A stretch of DNA of 8,384 nt from Bacteroidales bacterium (lineage in GTDB: Bacteria; Bacteroidota; Bacteroidia; Bacteroidales; UBA932): assembly GCA_017478685.1 (NCBI GenBank), contig JAFVDC010000075.1, positions 1-8,384 on the forward strand, read 5' to 3'. Below are positions 1 to 6,855 of this stretch, in pieces. Under the pieces are notes generated by a model, which saw nothing but the letters and a program-made list of their open reading frames with translations, ran no database searches and was not told the origin of the DNA. Numbering within the stretch: the stretch's first letter is position 1; each line of letters opens with the position of its first letter. The translations under genes and the position numbers were made by a program.

Positions 1-384
1 AAAAGCACCCTGGACGAGGTAAGGGAGGCCGATGTCCTGCTGCACGTAGTGGACATCTCCCACCCGGACTTTGAGGAGCAGATGCAGGTGGTGGACCAGA
101 CGCTGCGCGACATCGGCGCGGCCGGCAAACCCGTCTACGTGATTTTCAACAAGGTGGACGCCTATACCTACGAGCCCTACGACGATTTCTCGCTGGAGCC
201 CCCCCAGCCCATCAACCGCACGCTGGAAGAGCTGAAAAACAGCTGGATTGCCGAGGAAAAGACCCCTTGCATCTTCATGAGCGCCAAGGAGAAAATCGGC
301 ATAGAAAAACTCCGAAGCGACCTTTACAAGATTGTCTCGGAGATTCATGCAGGACGTTATCCTTTCAATAATTTTCTGTGGTGA
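1..384 (+). CDS. hflX: GTPase HflX, C-terminal part (5' end outside window)
   Basis: This is the C-terminal third of HflX, a cytoplasmic GTPase that binds the 50S ribosomal subunit and can split or rescue stalled 70S ribosomes. The frame is open from base 1 with no start, so the gene begins upstream; 127 codons are visible of a protein usually near 400 residues. The fragment opens with KSTLDEVREADVLLHVVDIS, which in HflX follows the G3/switch II region. The G4 motif NKVD is at fragment residues 50-53 (bases 148-159) and the G5 motif SAK at residues 94-96 (bases 280-288). Between them is an acidic, proline-containing insert like that of Bacteroidales HflX. The end, YPFNNFLW, resembles the C-termini of Bacteroidales homologues as I recall them. 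The P-loop lies outside the window. The stop codon lies inside the tail of the convergent gene, with a 20-base overlap. The family call is secure; the symbol follows from it. Confidence 0.93.
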   Translation, partial: KSTLDEVREADVLLHVVDISHPDFEEQMQVVDQTLRDIGAAGKPVYVIFNKVDAYTYEPYDDFSLEPPQPINRTLEELKNSWIAEEKTPCIFMSAKEKIGIEKLRSDLYKIVSEIHAGRYPFNNFLW

Positions 385-1042
385 GAAACGCCAGTACCTG
401 AAGGAGGCTCTCCGGCTGGGACCACTTCACCTTGTTGGCCTTTTTCCAGGGCTTCCAGGCCGCTTTTCCCTGCGCCGAAAGGGAATGCTCCACCGCACGG
501 GCAGAAGCCTCTACCGCAGACTTTCCTGTGGGTTTGAGGAAGAGTTTGGACTCCAGCTCTACGGGCTGGCCGTCGTGCTTTCCCTGAAGCAGCAGCATGT
601 GGCTCTGATTGATATGGGAATGGGTCTCAATGGAAGACAGTTTCCGGGTGGCCGAGGTATTGGAGGCTACCCCATAGGCGCCACCGGTTTCCAGCAGGGC
701 GCTGAAATCGCCCAGCCGGCGCTCCAGCACAAGGCCATTCTCTGAGGAGGCCACTACTTTCATCAGGCAGCCGGAAACATTGTAATAATGGTCCTCGCCC
801 AGGACAACCTCTCCCACCTGTGCAGCGTTGGCTTCCCGCACAATCTCTTTATCGATAAAGTGCAAATGCCCGTCTTTGATATAGATATTCAGAAGGGCCG
901 TCTTGGGTTTGAGTCCCTCCACAAAAATGGTTCCCTCCTTGAAATCATCGTACAGATAAGGCCAGGTAGTGGTGCATTCCTGTGCGGCGGCGCTAAGCCC
1001 CCAAAAACCGGCCAGCAGCAATAGCGTAATCTTCTTTTTCAT
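365..1042 (-). CDS. Small secreted protein of unknown function (Bacteroidales-type conserved hypothetical)
   Basis: This 225-residue protein has no function I can name. It starts MKKK, followed by a hydrophobic core (residues 5-17) and an SAAA|QE site, so signal peptidase I cleavage after residue 20 is likely and the mature protein would be periplasmic or secreted. No lipobox is present. The mature part is mixed beta/alpha with two cysteines (C23 and C92), which could form a disulfide. Distinct stretches are TTWPYLYDDFKEGTI near the mature N-terminus, LETGGAYG with ATRKLSSIE in the middle (about 118-139), and a basic, tryptophan-containing C-terminus (KWSQPESLL, about 206-214). I recall similar uncharacterised proteins in other Bacteroidales, but cannot verify this here. 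It starts 3 bases after the stop of the BACON lipoprotein gene, with no clear Shine-Dalgarno sequence, suggesting translational coupling. Its last 20 bases overlap the end of hflX on the opposite strand. Confidence 0.82.
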   Translation of the reverse strand: MKKKITLLLLAGFWGLSAAAQECTTTWPYLYDDFKEGTIFVEGLKPKTALLNIYIKDGHLHFIDKEIVREANAAQVGEVVLGEDHYYNVSGCLMKVVASSENGLVLERRLGDFSALLETGGAYGVASNTSATRKLSSIETHSHINQSHMLLLQGKHDGQPVELESKLFLKPTGKSAVEASARAVEHSLSAQGKAAWKPWKKANKVKWSQPESLLQVLAFLTTENY

Positions 1043-1045
1043 CGT

Positions 1046-2668
1046 TTATTCTTTTTGACAACGGACGGCATAGGCATCGGCCCGCCGCGCCCCCGAAAGG
1101 GGAGAGAGGGTGATAGTATAGGCCTCAGTATTGCCATAATCATGAATCTGGAAACTCATGGCAAGGCTTCTGCCTTCCCCGTACGAACTGCCGGGCGCAT
1201 TGTACCAGTAATTGGCCCAATACCCCGCCATACTGCCCATAAACATGCCGTAACCGCCGTCATAGCGCGTAGTGGCAGGGAAGTAGGCATAGGCGCCGGA
1301 AGAACGCTTCGTATAGAACCACCAGCCGTCGGCATAATCCCCCTCCAGGCCGATGACCCCGTCCCCGTTCATATCCACAATCTCCACGTCGCACTCCCCT
1401 CCCAGGTCACTGAAAGAAAGGTTTGTGGTGGTCCCAGTGGCCCAGGTGTATCCGCCCGACTGGGTAAAATGCTGGAAAACCCGTGGTGAGGGGACCCGCC
1501 AGCCCAAGGGGCAGGGGTCGTAGTACGTCTTGGAGCCCTGGTTTACAAAGGCGCCTTCTTCCTTGACATCTCCCGAAGGATTGCCCCAGAAAGCGTCGTT
1601 GCCGGCTCCGGGCCGCAGCCAGTCACCGGTTGTGCCCTGCTGGGCATTGTTGGCTATGCACACAGAAGGGTTGGCAATGGCATACTGCAAAGTATTGTTG
1701 GTGGTGTTGTTCATGCTGGTCCCGCCAATGGTCACCTCCTTGCCGTCTATCCCGTATACGGGAATGTTCTTGGTATAAATGGTGCCGCCGCTACGGACCG
1801 GGGACCCCGGGAAAGGATCTTTCCGGCCCCACTGGTACAGCAGGCCATAAGCCCCCACCGAAGTTGCGTAGTCCTCGCTGGTGGCGCCAAGGTTCACATG
1901 CATCACCACATCTCCGCTTTCGGTGGGCAGTTCCTTCACCGCAAAGCCGGGTGCCCAGACATGCCAGCTCCAGAGGATGGTCCCCGTGGCATCGGTAGCC
2001 GCAATAACGGCATTGGCCGCCGTTTTCTTGGCCGTGAAAAGGATACGGCCGTCCTTGAGGGAAACTTCGGAAATAAAGCCCGCCGAAGACTGCCAGACCA
2101 GTTTGGCCCCCGAAGGGGACAGCGCCGACGGCGCCGAAAGCCCCTGAACGGTTTTTCCGTTCCCCCGCACCCTTGCCGAGAAACTGTAAAGTCCGGGCTC
2201 CCCTATAAGATACGCATTGGAGGTCCCCTCCCCGTCCAACGGAACTTCCGTGAAATGGGCCTGGGCCGCCTCCTGCACCACACTAAAAATCTGCATATCC
2301 TCGGCTGCACCCCACTTGGGAGCATAGACGGTGACCTGCGAACGGCGGGAAACAAAATCGGGATTGTCTTGGAGCGAAAGCGTAAAAGAGCCCGCATCCT
2401 GAGCCGATACGCTTACCCACGACTCCCGGCTCCGGACCTCGAAACCGCCCAGGTTAGTACTCACCTCTACCGTAAGGGAGGCATTTTGTGCAGGAAGGGT
2501 TACGTCTCCGCTTACGCTAAGGGTAAGAAAGGGGTTTTCCTTCTGGGTGGGTTCCTGCTTCTCCTGAGAATCTTTGGAATCGGCTGAAGTTCCTTCAGCG
2601 TCAGGCTTGGAACAAGAAAACGGCAAAAGGCACAGAACGGCCAGGATAATGAAGATTCTGTTATGCAT
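1046..2668 (-). CDS. BACON-domain lipoprotein with FISUMP-like C-terminal region
   Basis: This 540-residue protein is probably a surface-exposed lipoprotein. A hydrophobic signal (residues 4-18) ends in LLPFSC, giving a lipid-anchored Cys19; the lipobox is unusual, with Pro and Phe at -3 and -2. A Ser/Lys/Asp/Glu/Gln-rich linker follows (20-45). Residues about 47-133 look like a BACON domain (beta-sandwich with VSTNLGGFEV, the ESWVSV core and a final VVQEA strand), a family tied to carbohydrate or mucin binding in Bacteroidetes. Residues about 150-240 form a second beta module containing GTILWSWHVWAPG. From about 258 on, YGLLYQWGRKDPFP, YYDPCPLGWRVP (382-393) and the ending AYAVRCQKE match the Fibrobacter 'major paralogous domain' (FISUMP-like) pattern common in Bacteroidetes lipoproteins. 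The usual WSSS motif near the end appears to be replaced by GYWANYWY. A DMNGDGVIG loop (432-440) resembles a calcium-binding loop. It lies after a terminator and probably has its own promoter. Its ligand is unknown. Confidence 0.88.
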   Translation of the reverse strand: MHNRIFIILAVLCLLPFSCSKPDAEGTSADSKDSQEKQEPTQKENPFLTLSVSGDVTLPAQNASLTVEVSTNLGGFEVRSRESWVSVSAQDAGSFTLSLQDNPDFVSRRSQVTVYAPKWGAAEDMQIFSVVQEAAQAHFTEVPLDGEGTSNAYLIGEPGLYSFSARVRGNGKTVQGLSAPSALSPSGAKLVWQSSAGFISEVSLKDGRILFTAKKTAANAVIAATDATGTILWSWHVWAPGFAVKELPTESGDVVMHVNLGATSEDYATSVGAYGLLYQWGRKDPFPGSPVRSGGTIYTKNIPVYGIDGKEVTIGGTSMNNTTNNTLQYAIANPSVCIANNAQQGTTGDWLRPGAGNDAFWGNPSGDVKEEGAFVNQGSKTYYDPCPLGWRVPSPRVFQHFTQSGGYTWATGTTTNLSFSDLGGECDVEIVDMNGDGVIGLEGDYADGWWFYTKRSSGAYAYFPATTRYDGGYGMFMGSMAGYWANYWYNAPGSSYGEGRSLAMSFQIHDYGNTEAYTITLSPLSGARRADAYAVRCQKE

Positions 2669-2672
2669 GGTT

Positions 2673-2680
2673 CAAAGATA
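2673..2680 (-). promoter_or_regulatory. Putative Bacteroidetes -7 promoter box (TAnnTTTG) before the BACON lipoprotein gene
   Basis: Read on the - strand, the bases are TATCTTTG, an exact match to the Bacteroidetes -7 consensus TAnnTTTG. The box ends four bases before the ATG at 2668. Transcription from it would therefore start at or within a few bases of the start codon, giving a leaderless or near-leaderless mRNA. No Shine-Dalgarno sequence is seen in the four bases between. The expected -33 TTTG-like box, about 20 bases upstream, would fall inside the terminator hairpin and is weak there (CTGTG). The match is short and could be chance, but it sits in the only gap where this gene could have a promoter. 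Confidence 0.45.
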
Positions 2681-2682
2681 AC

Positions 2683-2724
2683 AAAAAAGAGGCACTATCA
2701 CAGGGACGACAGTGCCTCTTTTTT
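2683..2724 (-). terminator. Strong intrinsic terminator ending the susC/susD operon
   Basis: A perfect 14-base inverted repeat has arms aaaaaagaggcact (2683-2696) and agtgcctctttttt (2711-2724). On the - strand the RNA stem can gain three more pairs (GUC with GAU, one a G-U wobble), leaving an 8-base loop, and it ends in six U residues. It begins 10 bases after the stop of the 570-residue lipoprotein gene, so it ends that operon. Because the arms carry both an A run and a T run it could also work on the + strand, but the extra pairs favour the - strand. Confidence 0.9.
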
Positions 2725-2734
2725 CAAAAGATGC

Positions 2735-4447
2735 TTACTTTACGCGGGTGAGGGTAATGGGCTTCTTGCCTGCCTTCTTTGCCTTGGCCCGATTGACAGG
2801 AGCCTTCGCCACAGCACTTTCACGCTGGGTATCAATGGCGAAGAAGTTGTAATCGTAGTCGATGTAATCGTCTTCCGTCAGATCTGCGGGATTTCCAGAC
2901 GCCGGAAGAGCATAGTAATCATATATATAGCCGATATAAAGCGCATCGCTCTGCAGCACACCGGCCTGTTTCACGTCCAGATCCAGGCTATTGAGGAAAC
3001 TCTTGCCGTCGGTGGCGTAAAAATAGTAGATGAAATAGTACTCCTGATAGATTTCCTCTCCAAAAATCTGGTTGGTGGGGAAGGTCAGTTTTCCGGTATT
3101 GGTATCAAACGTTCCGTAAATGGCCGTATCCTCGAAACCATAGTAGGAAGAAATCATCACATTCCCCTTTTCGGGGTCATCGCTGGCCGAAATCGTAAGG
3201 GTGAAGTCCTCTTCGTTGTAAGTGGCGCCAAAGATACTGTTCCCGGAAATGGTATAGGTACCAATGATGGACTCCTCGGTGAAATCGTAGGCAAAAAGGA
3301 ACGGTCCAATGACAAATTCATTGCTCTTGTTGCCATAGATGTCTGTGAGGAAGCCGGCGGGGATGGTGATGGTCACATGGGAGCCGGGAGTAGGATCCGG
3401 ACGGCCTGTGTAGTACTCTACGTTGGGATAGGTAAGCGCACAGTTGTAAGAGCCGTTCCAGCCGTAGTTGGGGAAACCTGAGAAATCGTAAGTGGTTACG
3501 GTCTTTACCCCGGCCGATACATACTCATACACAATGCTGCCAATCAGGGAATTGTCGTACTTGAAGTAGATAAAATCTTCGGGAACAGCAATCCAGATAG
3601 GGTTTTGGAGGTTACTTACCACTTCCACCACCTCATCGTTGTAAATCTTCAGGTCGAAGTCCTCGTTGGCAATCTTTCCGCCCAGGCCCTCGTTGTCAAT
3701 CTCGCCCTTATCGTCCAGGAAGAAGGGGCTCTCCAGGGCCTCCACCTTGTTGCCAAGGGCATCCACAAAGAGACCTTCTGGATACTCCACGTTGAACAGG
3801 GCTCCGGCAGGAAGGGGATTCTCTCCATCAAGCGTCACGGTGAAGGTAACGGTATTGCCGGAAACCTCCGTAACTACGTTGGCGGGACCTACGGGCTCCT
3901 CAAGGCTCTGGTTCTCGGCAAAATACGAGGCCGTAGCTTCCTTGCCCTCCACAAGGGTAACGGGCTCGGAGAAGCTTAGCTGAATCACGTTTCCGCTGGT
4001 GGACGCGGAGGCGGATTCCGGGATGGCCGTATCGCCGGTGGTGAATTCCACGGCGGTAACTTCACTCAGAACACCATTGACGGAGGCTGCAACGGCATAG
4101 ATGGTATACGTGGCGTTGCGGGACAGCTTATCGGCACCGTCAGAGACGGAGGTATCCGTAGCATAGTTCGCAATGTCTTCCGCTATACCGCCAAGGTTCA
4201 CAGCAAGAAGGCTGTTGGCGTTTACACTTTTCTTTGCGCCGGAAAGCAGGGCATAAGAATAGTATCCGGTACCAGCGGCCGGGGCCACGGTGAAGGCAAC
4301 CGACGTTTCGGTCTGCCTGTCAATGGTCACGACAGGAGCGGCGGGAGCCGACAGGTCCTTGGTGGTACCTTCGTCCGGGAACCGGGTGCAGGCAGCCACA
4401 AGGGCTACAAGGGCTGCCGCACCAAGAATAGATAAAGTCTTTTTCAT
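2735..4447 (-). CDS. Multi-domain surface lipoprotein of a susC/susD operon (SusE/F-position protein)
   Basis: This 570-residue protein is likely an outer-membrane, probably surface-exposed, ligand-binding lipoprotein. The signal peptide ends in LVAAC, so Cys20 would be lipidated. Residues about 34-137 form a fibronectin III-like domain (TYTIYAVAAS, VTAVEFTTGD). Residues about 140-240 look like a bacterial Ig-like (Big_5-type) domain with LSFSEPV and GLFVDALGNKV, and a second, more divergent one may end near ITIPAGFLTDIYGNK (359-373). From about 391 there is a tyrosine-rich beta domain beginning IIGTYTI, which resembles the C-terminal domain of the preceding lipoprotein. The final 23 residues are strikingly basic (nine Lys/Arg), ending ITLTRVK. 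An AGGAGA ribosome-binding site stands 8 bases before the ATG. It is the last gene of the operon, 15 bases after its neighbour and 10 before a terminator. Its position suggests a SusE/SusF-like glycan-binding role; no specific family or ligand can be assigned from sequence alone. Confidence 0.87.
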   Translation of the reverse strand: MKKTLSILGAAALVALVAACTRFPDEGTTKDLSAPAAPVVTIDRQTETSVAFTVAPAAGTGYYSYALLSGAKKSVNANSLLAVNLGGIAEDIANYATDTSVSDGADKLSRNATYTIYAVAASVNGVLSEVTAVEFTTGDTAIPESASASTSGNVIQLSFSEPVTLVEGKEATASYFAENQSLEEPVGPANVVTEVSGNTVTFTVTLDGENPLPAGALFNVEYPEGLFVDALGNKVEALESPFFLDDKGEIDNEGLGGKIANEDFDLKIYNDEVVEVVSNLQNPIWIAVPEDFIYFKYDNSLIGSIVYEYVSAGVKTVTTYDFSGFPNYGWNGSYNCALTYPNVEYYTGRPDPTPGSHVTITIPAGFLTDIYGNKSNEFVIGPFLFAYDFTEESIIGTYTISGNSIFGATYNEEDFTLTISASDDPEKGNVMISSYYGFEDTAIYGTFDTNTGKLTFPTNQIFGEEIYQEYYFIYYFYATDGKSFLNSLDLDVKQAGVLQSDALYIGYIYDYYALPASGNPADLTEDDYIDYDYNFFAIDTQRESAVAKAPVNRAKAKKAGKKPITLTRVK

Positions 4448-4455
4448 AAGGCGAT

Positions 4456-4461
4456 TCTCCT
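4456..4461 (-). promoter_or_regulatory. Ribosome-binding site AGGAGA for the 570-residue lipoprotein gene
   Basis: Read on the - strand the sequence is AGGAGA, eight bases before the ATG at 4447. It lies in the 15-base gap after the preceding gene's stop and confirms this start. Confidence 0.7.
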
Positions 4462-4462
4462 A

Positions 4463-5398
4463 TTATTTCTTAACGGCCGTGATGTGAGGATCGGCAAAAC
4501 CAATCCAGCCTTCATCCCAGTCGTCAGGATTGACATAATCCTCTACCTGGGCGGTGATGCCAAGGTCCTCGTCAAAGTCAAGACCGGTAATCTTGCCATT
4601 GGCATTCTTCACGATGGCGATGTTCATGGAACCGTCCTTGCCGAAGCTCTTGTCGGCTGCCAGCCAATACAAGTTAATGGGGCTGGTTCCGTAATGGTAC
4701 TCGCAGGACTGGCCGAAAGGAAGCGTGATGGATTCGGGTTTCCCTTCGTCATCAAAATTCACGTTACCATAATACATGGTAGCGGCAATGGCCCAGCCGG
4801 AATTGGCAAAGATGTTATAGAACCACACAATGGATACATCCGTCGCATCTTTCATGAGCGTCATGGTCCAAGGATTCTGGTTAGCATCCGTAGATGAGGT
4901 GGCCGTATAATCGCCAATCAGGTCGCTCAGCGGGTGGTCAAGGTCGGCGATGGTGACGGTGCAGGACGCCGCAGCGCCAACGCTCACTGCGTCGGTAGCA
5001 TTCAGGGTGATGGTAAAATTGAGATCCCCGGTATAACCGGCCTCGACAAGGGGCTTAATTTCAACATACTGGGTACGGTTCTGGGCATCAAAATCAAGGG
5101 TGCCGGCCGTAACAACCTCATAGTTGGTTCCCTTGATGGCAGTGCCGTCCTTCACGGTAAAAGGAACGCTGGTTTTGATTCCGCCCACGGAAGCCAGGGT
5201 CACCGGAATTTTAAGGGTGGTGGGATTGGGCAGGACATTGCCGTCCTCGTCCACCACACCCTCGTCGATGCCGGCCGTAGCGCTGTCAAATGCTACAAAG
5301 GCATTGGCATCGTCAAAGGCCACGGGGCCGTTCTTTTCGCAGGAAAGGGCGAAAGCGGCAGCCAGCGCAAGGCTAATATAGCTTAAAGTCTTTTTCAT
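4463..5398 (-). CDS. Calx-beta-like lipoprotein of a susC/susD operon
   Basis: This 311-residue protein is a predicted outer-membrane lipoprotein. The signal peptide (2-19) ends in FALSC, so Cys20 is the likely lipidation site. Residues about 62-152 resemble a Calx-beta domain: VPFTVKDGTAIKGTNYE, then GTLDFDAQNRTQYVEI, then FTITLNATDAVSVG, ending in CTVTIAD. This order is typical of Calx-beta repeats, which in Bacteroidetes are common in surface adhesins and Sus-associated lipoproteins. From about residue 158 a different beta-rich domain begins with LIGDYTA and includes LPFGQ (226-230) and AADKS (247-251). That domain resembles the C-terminal domain of the next gene. The C-terminus is acidic and tryptophan-bearing (NPDDWDEGWIGF), a plausible aromatic ligand platform, though this is inference. 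The gene lies 14 bases after susD, with only a weak ribosome-binding sequence (CGGAT), and 15 before the next lipoprotein gene. A surface glycan- or ligand-binding role is inferred from position. Confidence 0.87.
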   Translation of the reverse strand: MKKTLSYISLALAAAFALSCEKNGPVAFDDANAFVAFDSATAGIDEGVVDEDGNVLPNPTTLKIPVTLASVGGIKTSVPFTVKDGTAIKGTNYEVVTAGTLDFDAQNRTQYVEIKPLVEAGYTGDLNFTITLNATDAVSVGAAASCTVTIADLDHPLSDLIGDYTATSSTDANQNPWTMTLMKDATDVSIVWFYNIFANSGWAIAATMYYGNVNFDDEGKPESITLPFGQSCEYHYGTSPINLYWLAADKSFGKDGSMNIAIVKNANGKITGLDFDEDLGITAQVEDYVNPDDWDEGWIGFADPHITAVKK

Positions 5399-5412
5399 AA
5401 TTGCATCCGGGT

Positions 5413-6849
5413 TTAATAGTTCTCGTTCTGAACCAGGTTGTGATTCACCTCCAGCTCACGCTTGGGAATAGGAAGGGCCCAGCGGTAGCTAGGGAAAGAA
5501 ATGTTCTGGTAAGCCGCATTCAGGTTCCAGCTGGCGGGACGCACCACGGCGTCATTCCAACGGGCCTTGTCAAAGAAATAGTGGCCTTCCCAGGCAAGCT
5601 CCTTGCGGCGCTCGGCCTTGATGGCCTCCATACCCACAGCGCCATAAGCGGACGCGCCGCGCTTTTCCGTAATGGCACTCAGGTCAGAGAGGGCCGTCAC
5701 ACCGGCAACGCTGGCACCGCGCACAATGGCTTCGGCACGATTCAGGTACATTTCGGACAGGCGAAGCACAACGGTATTGTTGGCTTCCGGAAGGCCCACG
5801 CCCTTACCGGCATATTTGAGCGTCCAGTACAGGGAAGGATCGCTTTCGTCCCCGGCTGTGTAAGCCTGCAGGCGGATATCGCTGTCTTCATACAGGCCGA
5901 TGAGTTCCGGACTGGCCAGGCAGTCGCCGTAAGCGCCGCCGGGATAGGTCATGTAGGACGGGTTCAGGTTGGAGCGGTTGTTGATGTCGATGTACACTTC
6001 GAAGATAACTTCGCTGCCGCCGGTGGCCTGCTTCCAAACATCTACATAATTGGCGGGATTATAAAGCTCGAAGGCGCCGCTTTCAATGACCTTGGTTGCA
6101 TAGTTTGCGGCATTCTGCCACTGTCCCATGTACAGGTAAACACGGCTCAGAAGGGCCTGGATGGCATAGATACTGACGGCCGCTTTCTTGTCGGCCACAC
6201 CGCTGCGCACGTAACCGGGGTCAATGATTTTTTCGGCCTCCAGAAGGTCTGCGACGATATAGTCGTAGGTCTGGGCCACGGTTTCACGGGCGGGTTCGCC
6301 GGCAGGGTCTGTGTGGAACACATAGGGAACCCCCAGTTTGGCCTTCTCGGAGGCGCCCGAAGTGGTGGCGTAAGAGTAAGGCTGGGCAAACAGGGTTACC
6401 AGGTCAAAGTGCGAAAGCGCACGGATAAACAGGTTTTCAGCCTTCAGGTTGTTAAGGTCCTGAGGATCGGCACCTTCAATGGTCTCCAGGGCGTCTATGA
6501 CGTTGTTGGCGCGGGAGATGGTCACATAGGCCGATGACCAGAGGCCGGAGGTTGCGTCGGAAGTATAGTTCCAGTTCTGCTGCGTGGCATAACGGTTGGA
6601 ATTGTGGTTGGCATTCTTCACGCCGTTGCCCGAACGCATTTCCCCCTCCAGGATACGCTCTCCTCCATACCAGGAAGTACCGGCCAGGGTGGCATAAGCG
6701 CCCAGGGTAGCCTTGTCAAGGCCGTCGTAAGAAGACAGGGTAATTTCCGTACTCGGCGAAAGGACGGGGGCCTTCTCCAGGAAATCACGGCAGGAAACTG
6801 CCCCCAGAGAAACCACGGCTACAATAATATAGGTAAATACTTTTTTCAT
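5413..6849 (-). CDS. SusD/RagB family nutrient-binding outer-membrane lipoprotein
   Basis: This 478-residue SusD-like protein would be the lipid-anchored lid of the SusCD importer, capturing ligand at the cell surface and passing it to the SusC barrel. The signal peptide ends in AVSC, with Cys20 as the lipidation site, followed by RDFLEKAP, the usual SusD start. The N-terminal helical (TPR-like) region covers roughly 40-270, including SRANNVIDALE (112-122), LKAENLFIRALSHFDL (135-150) and LLSRVYLYMGQW (233-244). The C-terminal SusD/RagB region has the hallmark RLSEMYLNRAEA (363-374), ERRKELAWEGHYFFDKARW (413-431) and WALPIPKREL (457-466). An upstream in-frame ATG at 6855 would add two residues. 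I prefer the ATG at 6849 because the GGAGA ribosome-binding site is then 6 bases away rather than overlapping the start, and because the sister lipoproteins also begin MKK with Cys20. The length is normal. The substrate class is not evident. Confidence 0.96.
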   Translation of the reverse strand: MKKVFTYIIVAVVSLGAVSCRDFLEKAPVLSPSTEITLSSYDGLDKATLGAYATLAGTSWYGGERILEGEMRSGNGVKNANHNSNRYATQQNWNYTSDATSGLWSSAYVTISRANNVIDALETIEGADPQDLNNLKAENLFIRALSHFDLVTLFAQPYSYATTSGASEKAKLGVPYVFHTDPAGEPARETVAQTYDYIVADLLEAEKIIDPGYVRSGVADKKAAVSIYAIQALLSRVYLYMGQWQNAANYATKVIESGAFELYNPANYVDVWKQATGGSEVIFEVYIDINNRSNLNPSYMTYPGGAYGDCLASPELIGLYEDSDIRLQAYTAGDESDPSLYWTLKYAGKGVGLPEANNTVVLRLSEMYLNRAEAIVRGASVAGVTALSDLSAITEKRGASAYGAVGMEAIKAERRKELAWEGHYFFDKARWNDAVVRPASWNLNAAYQNISFPSYRWALPIPKRELEVNHNLVQNENY

Positions 6850-6855
6850 AATCAT

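Noticed and set aside
434..465. Short direct repeat (cttccagg type) near the 3' end of the small secreted protein gene
   Set aside because: It is two brief imperfect copies within coding sequence, with no hairpin and T run; not a supported terminator or mobile-element trace.
1898..2587. A 229-codon + strand open frame, antisense to the BACON lipoprotein gene
   Set aside because: It is an arginine/glycine-rich translation with no signal or domain; the - strand frame has a signal peptide, BACON features and the FISUMP-like end.
2663..3481. A 272-codon + strand open frame running through the terminator and opposite the 570-residue lipoprotein gene
   Set aside because: It starts inside the terminator junction, overlaps a well-supported gene and has no recognisable features.
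4436..5399. Near-identical aaagtctttttcataa segments at the starts of the two lipoprotein genes
   Set aside because: These encode the common MKKTL signal-peptide start and are explained by lysine codons and shared signal sequence; too short to claim as a regulatory repeat.
5401..6537. A 378-codon open frame on the + strand, antisense to the susD-like gene
   Set aside because: Its product is low-complexity Val/Gly/His-rich with no domain logic, and it lies wholly opposite a gene with clear SusD motifs. It is a codon-usage shadow.
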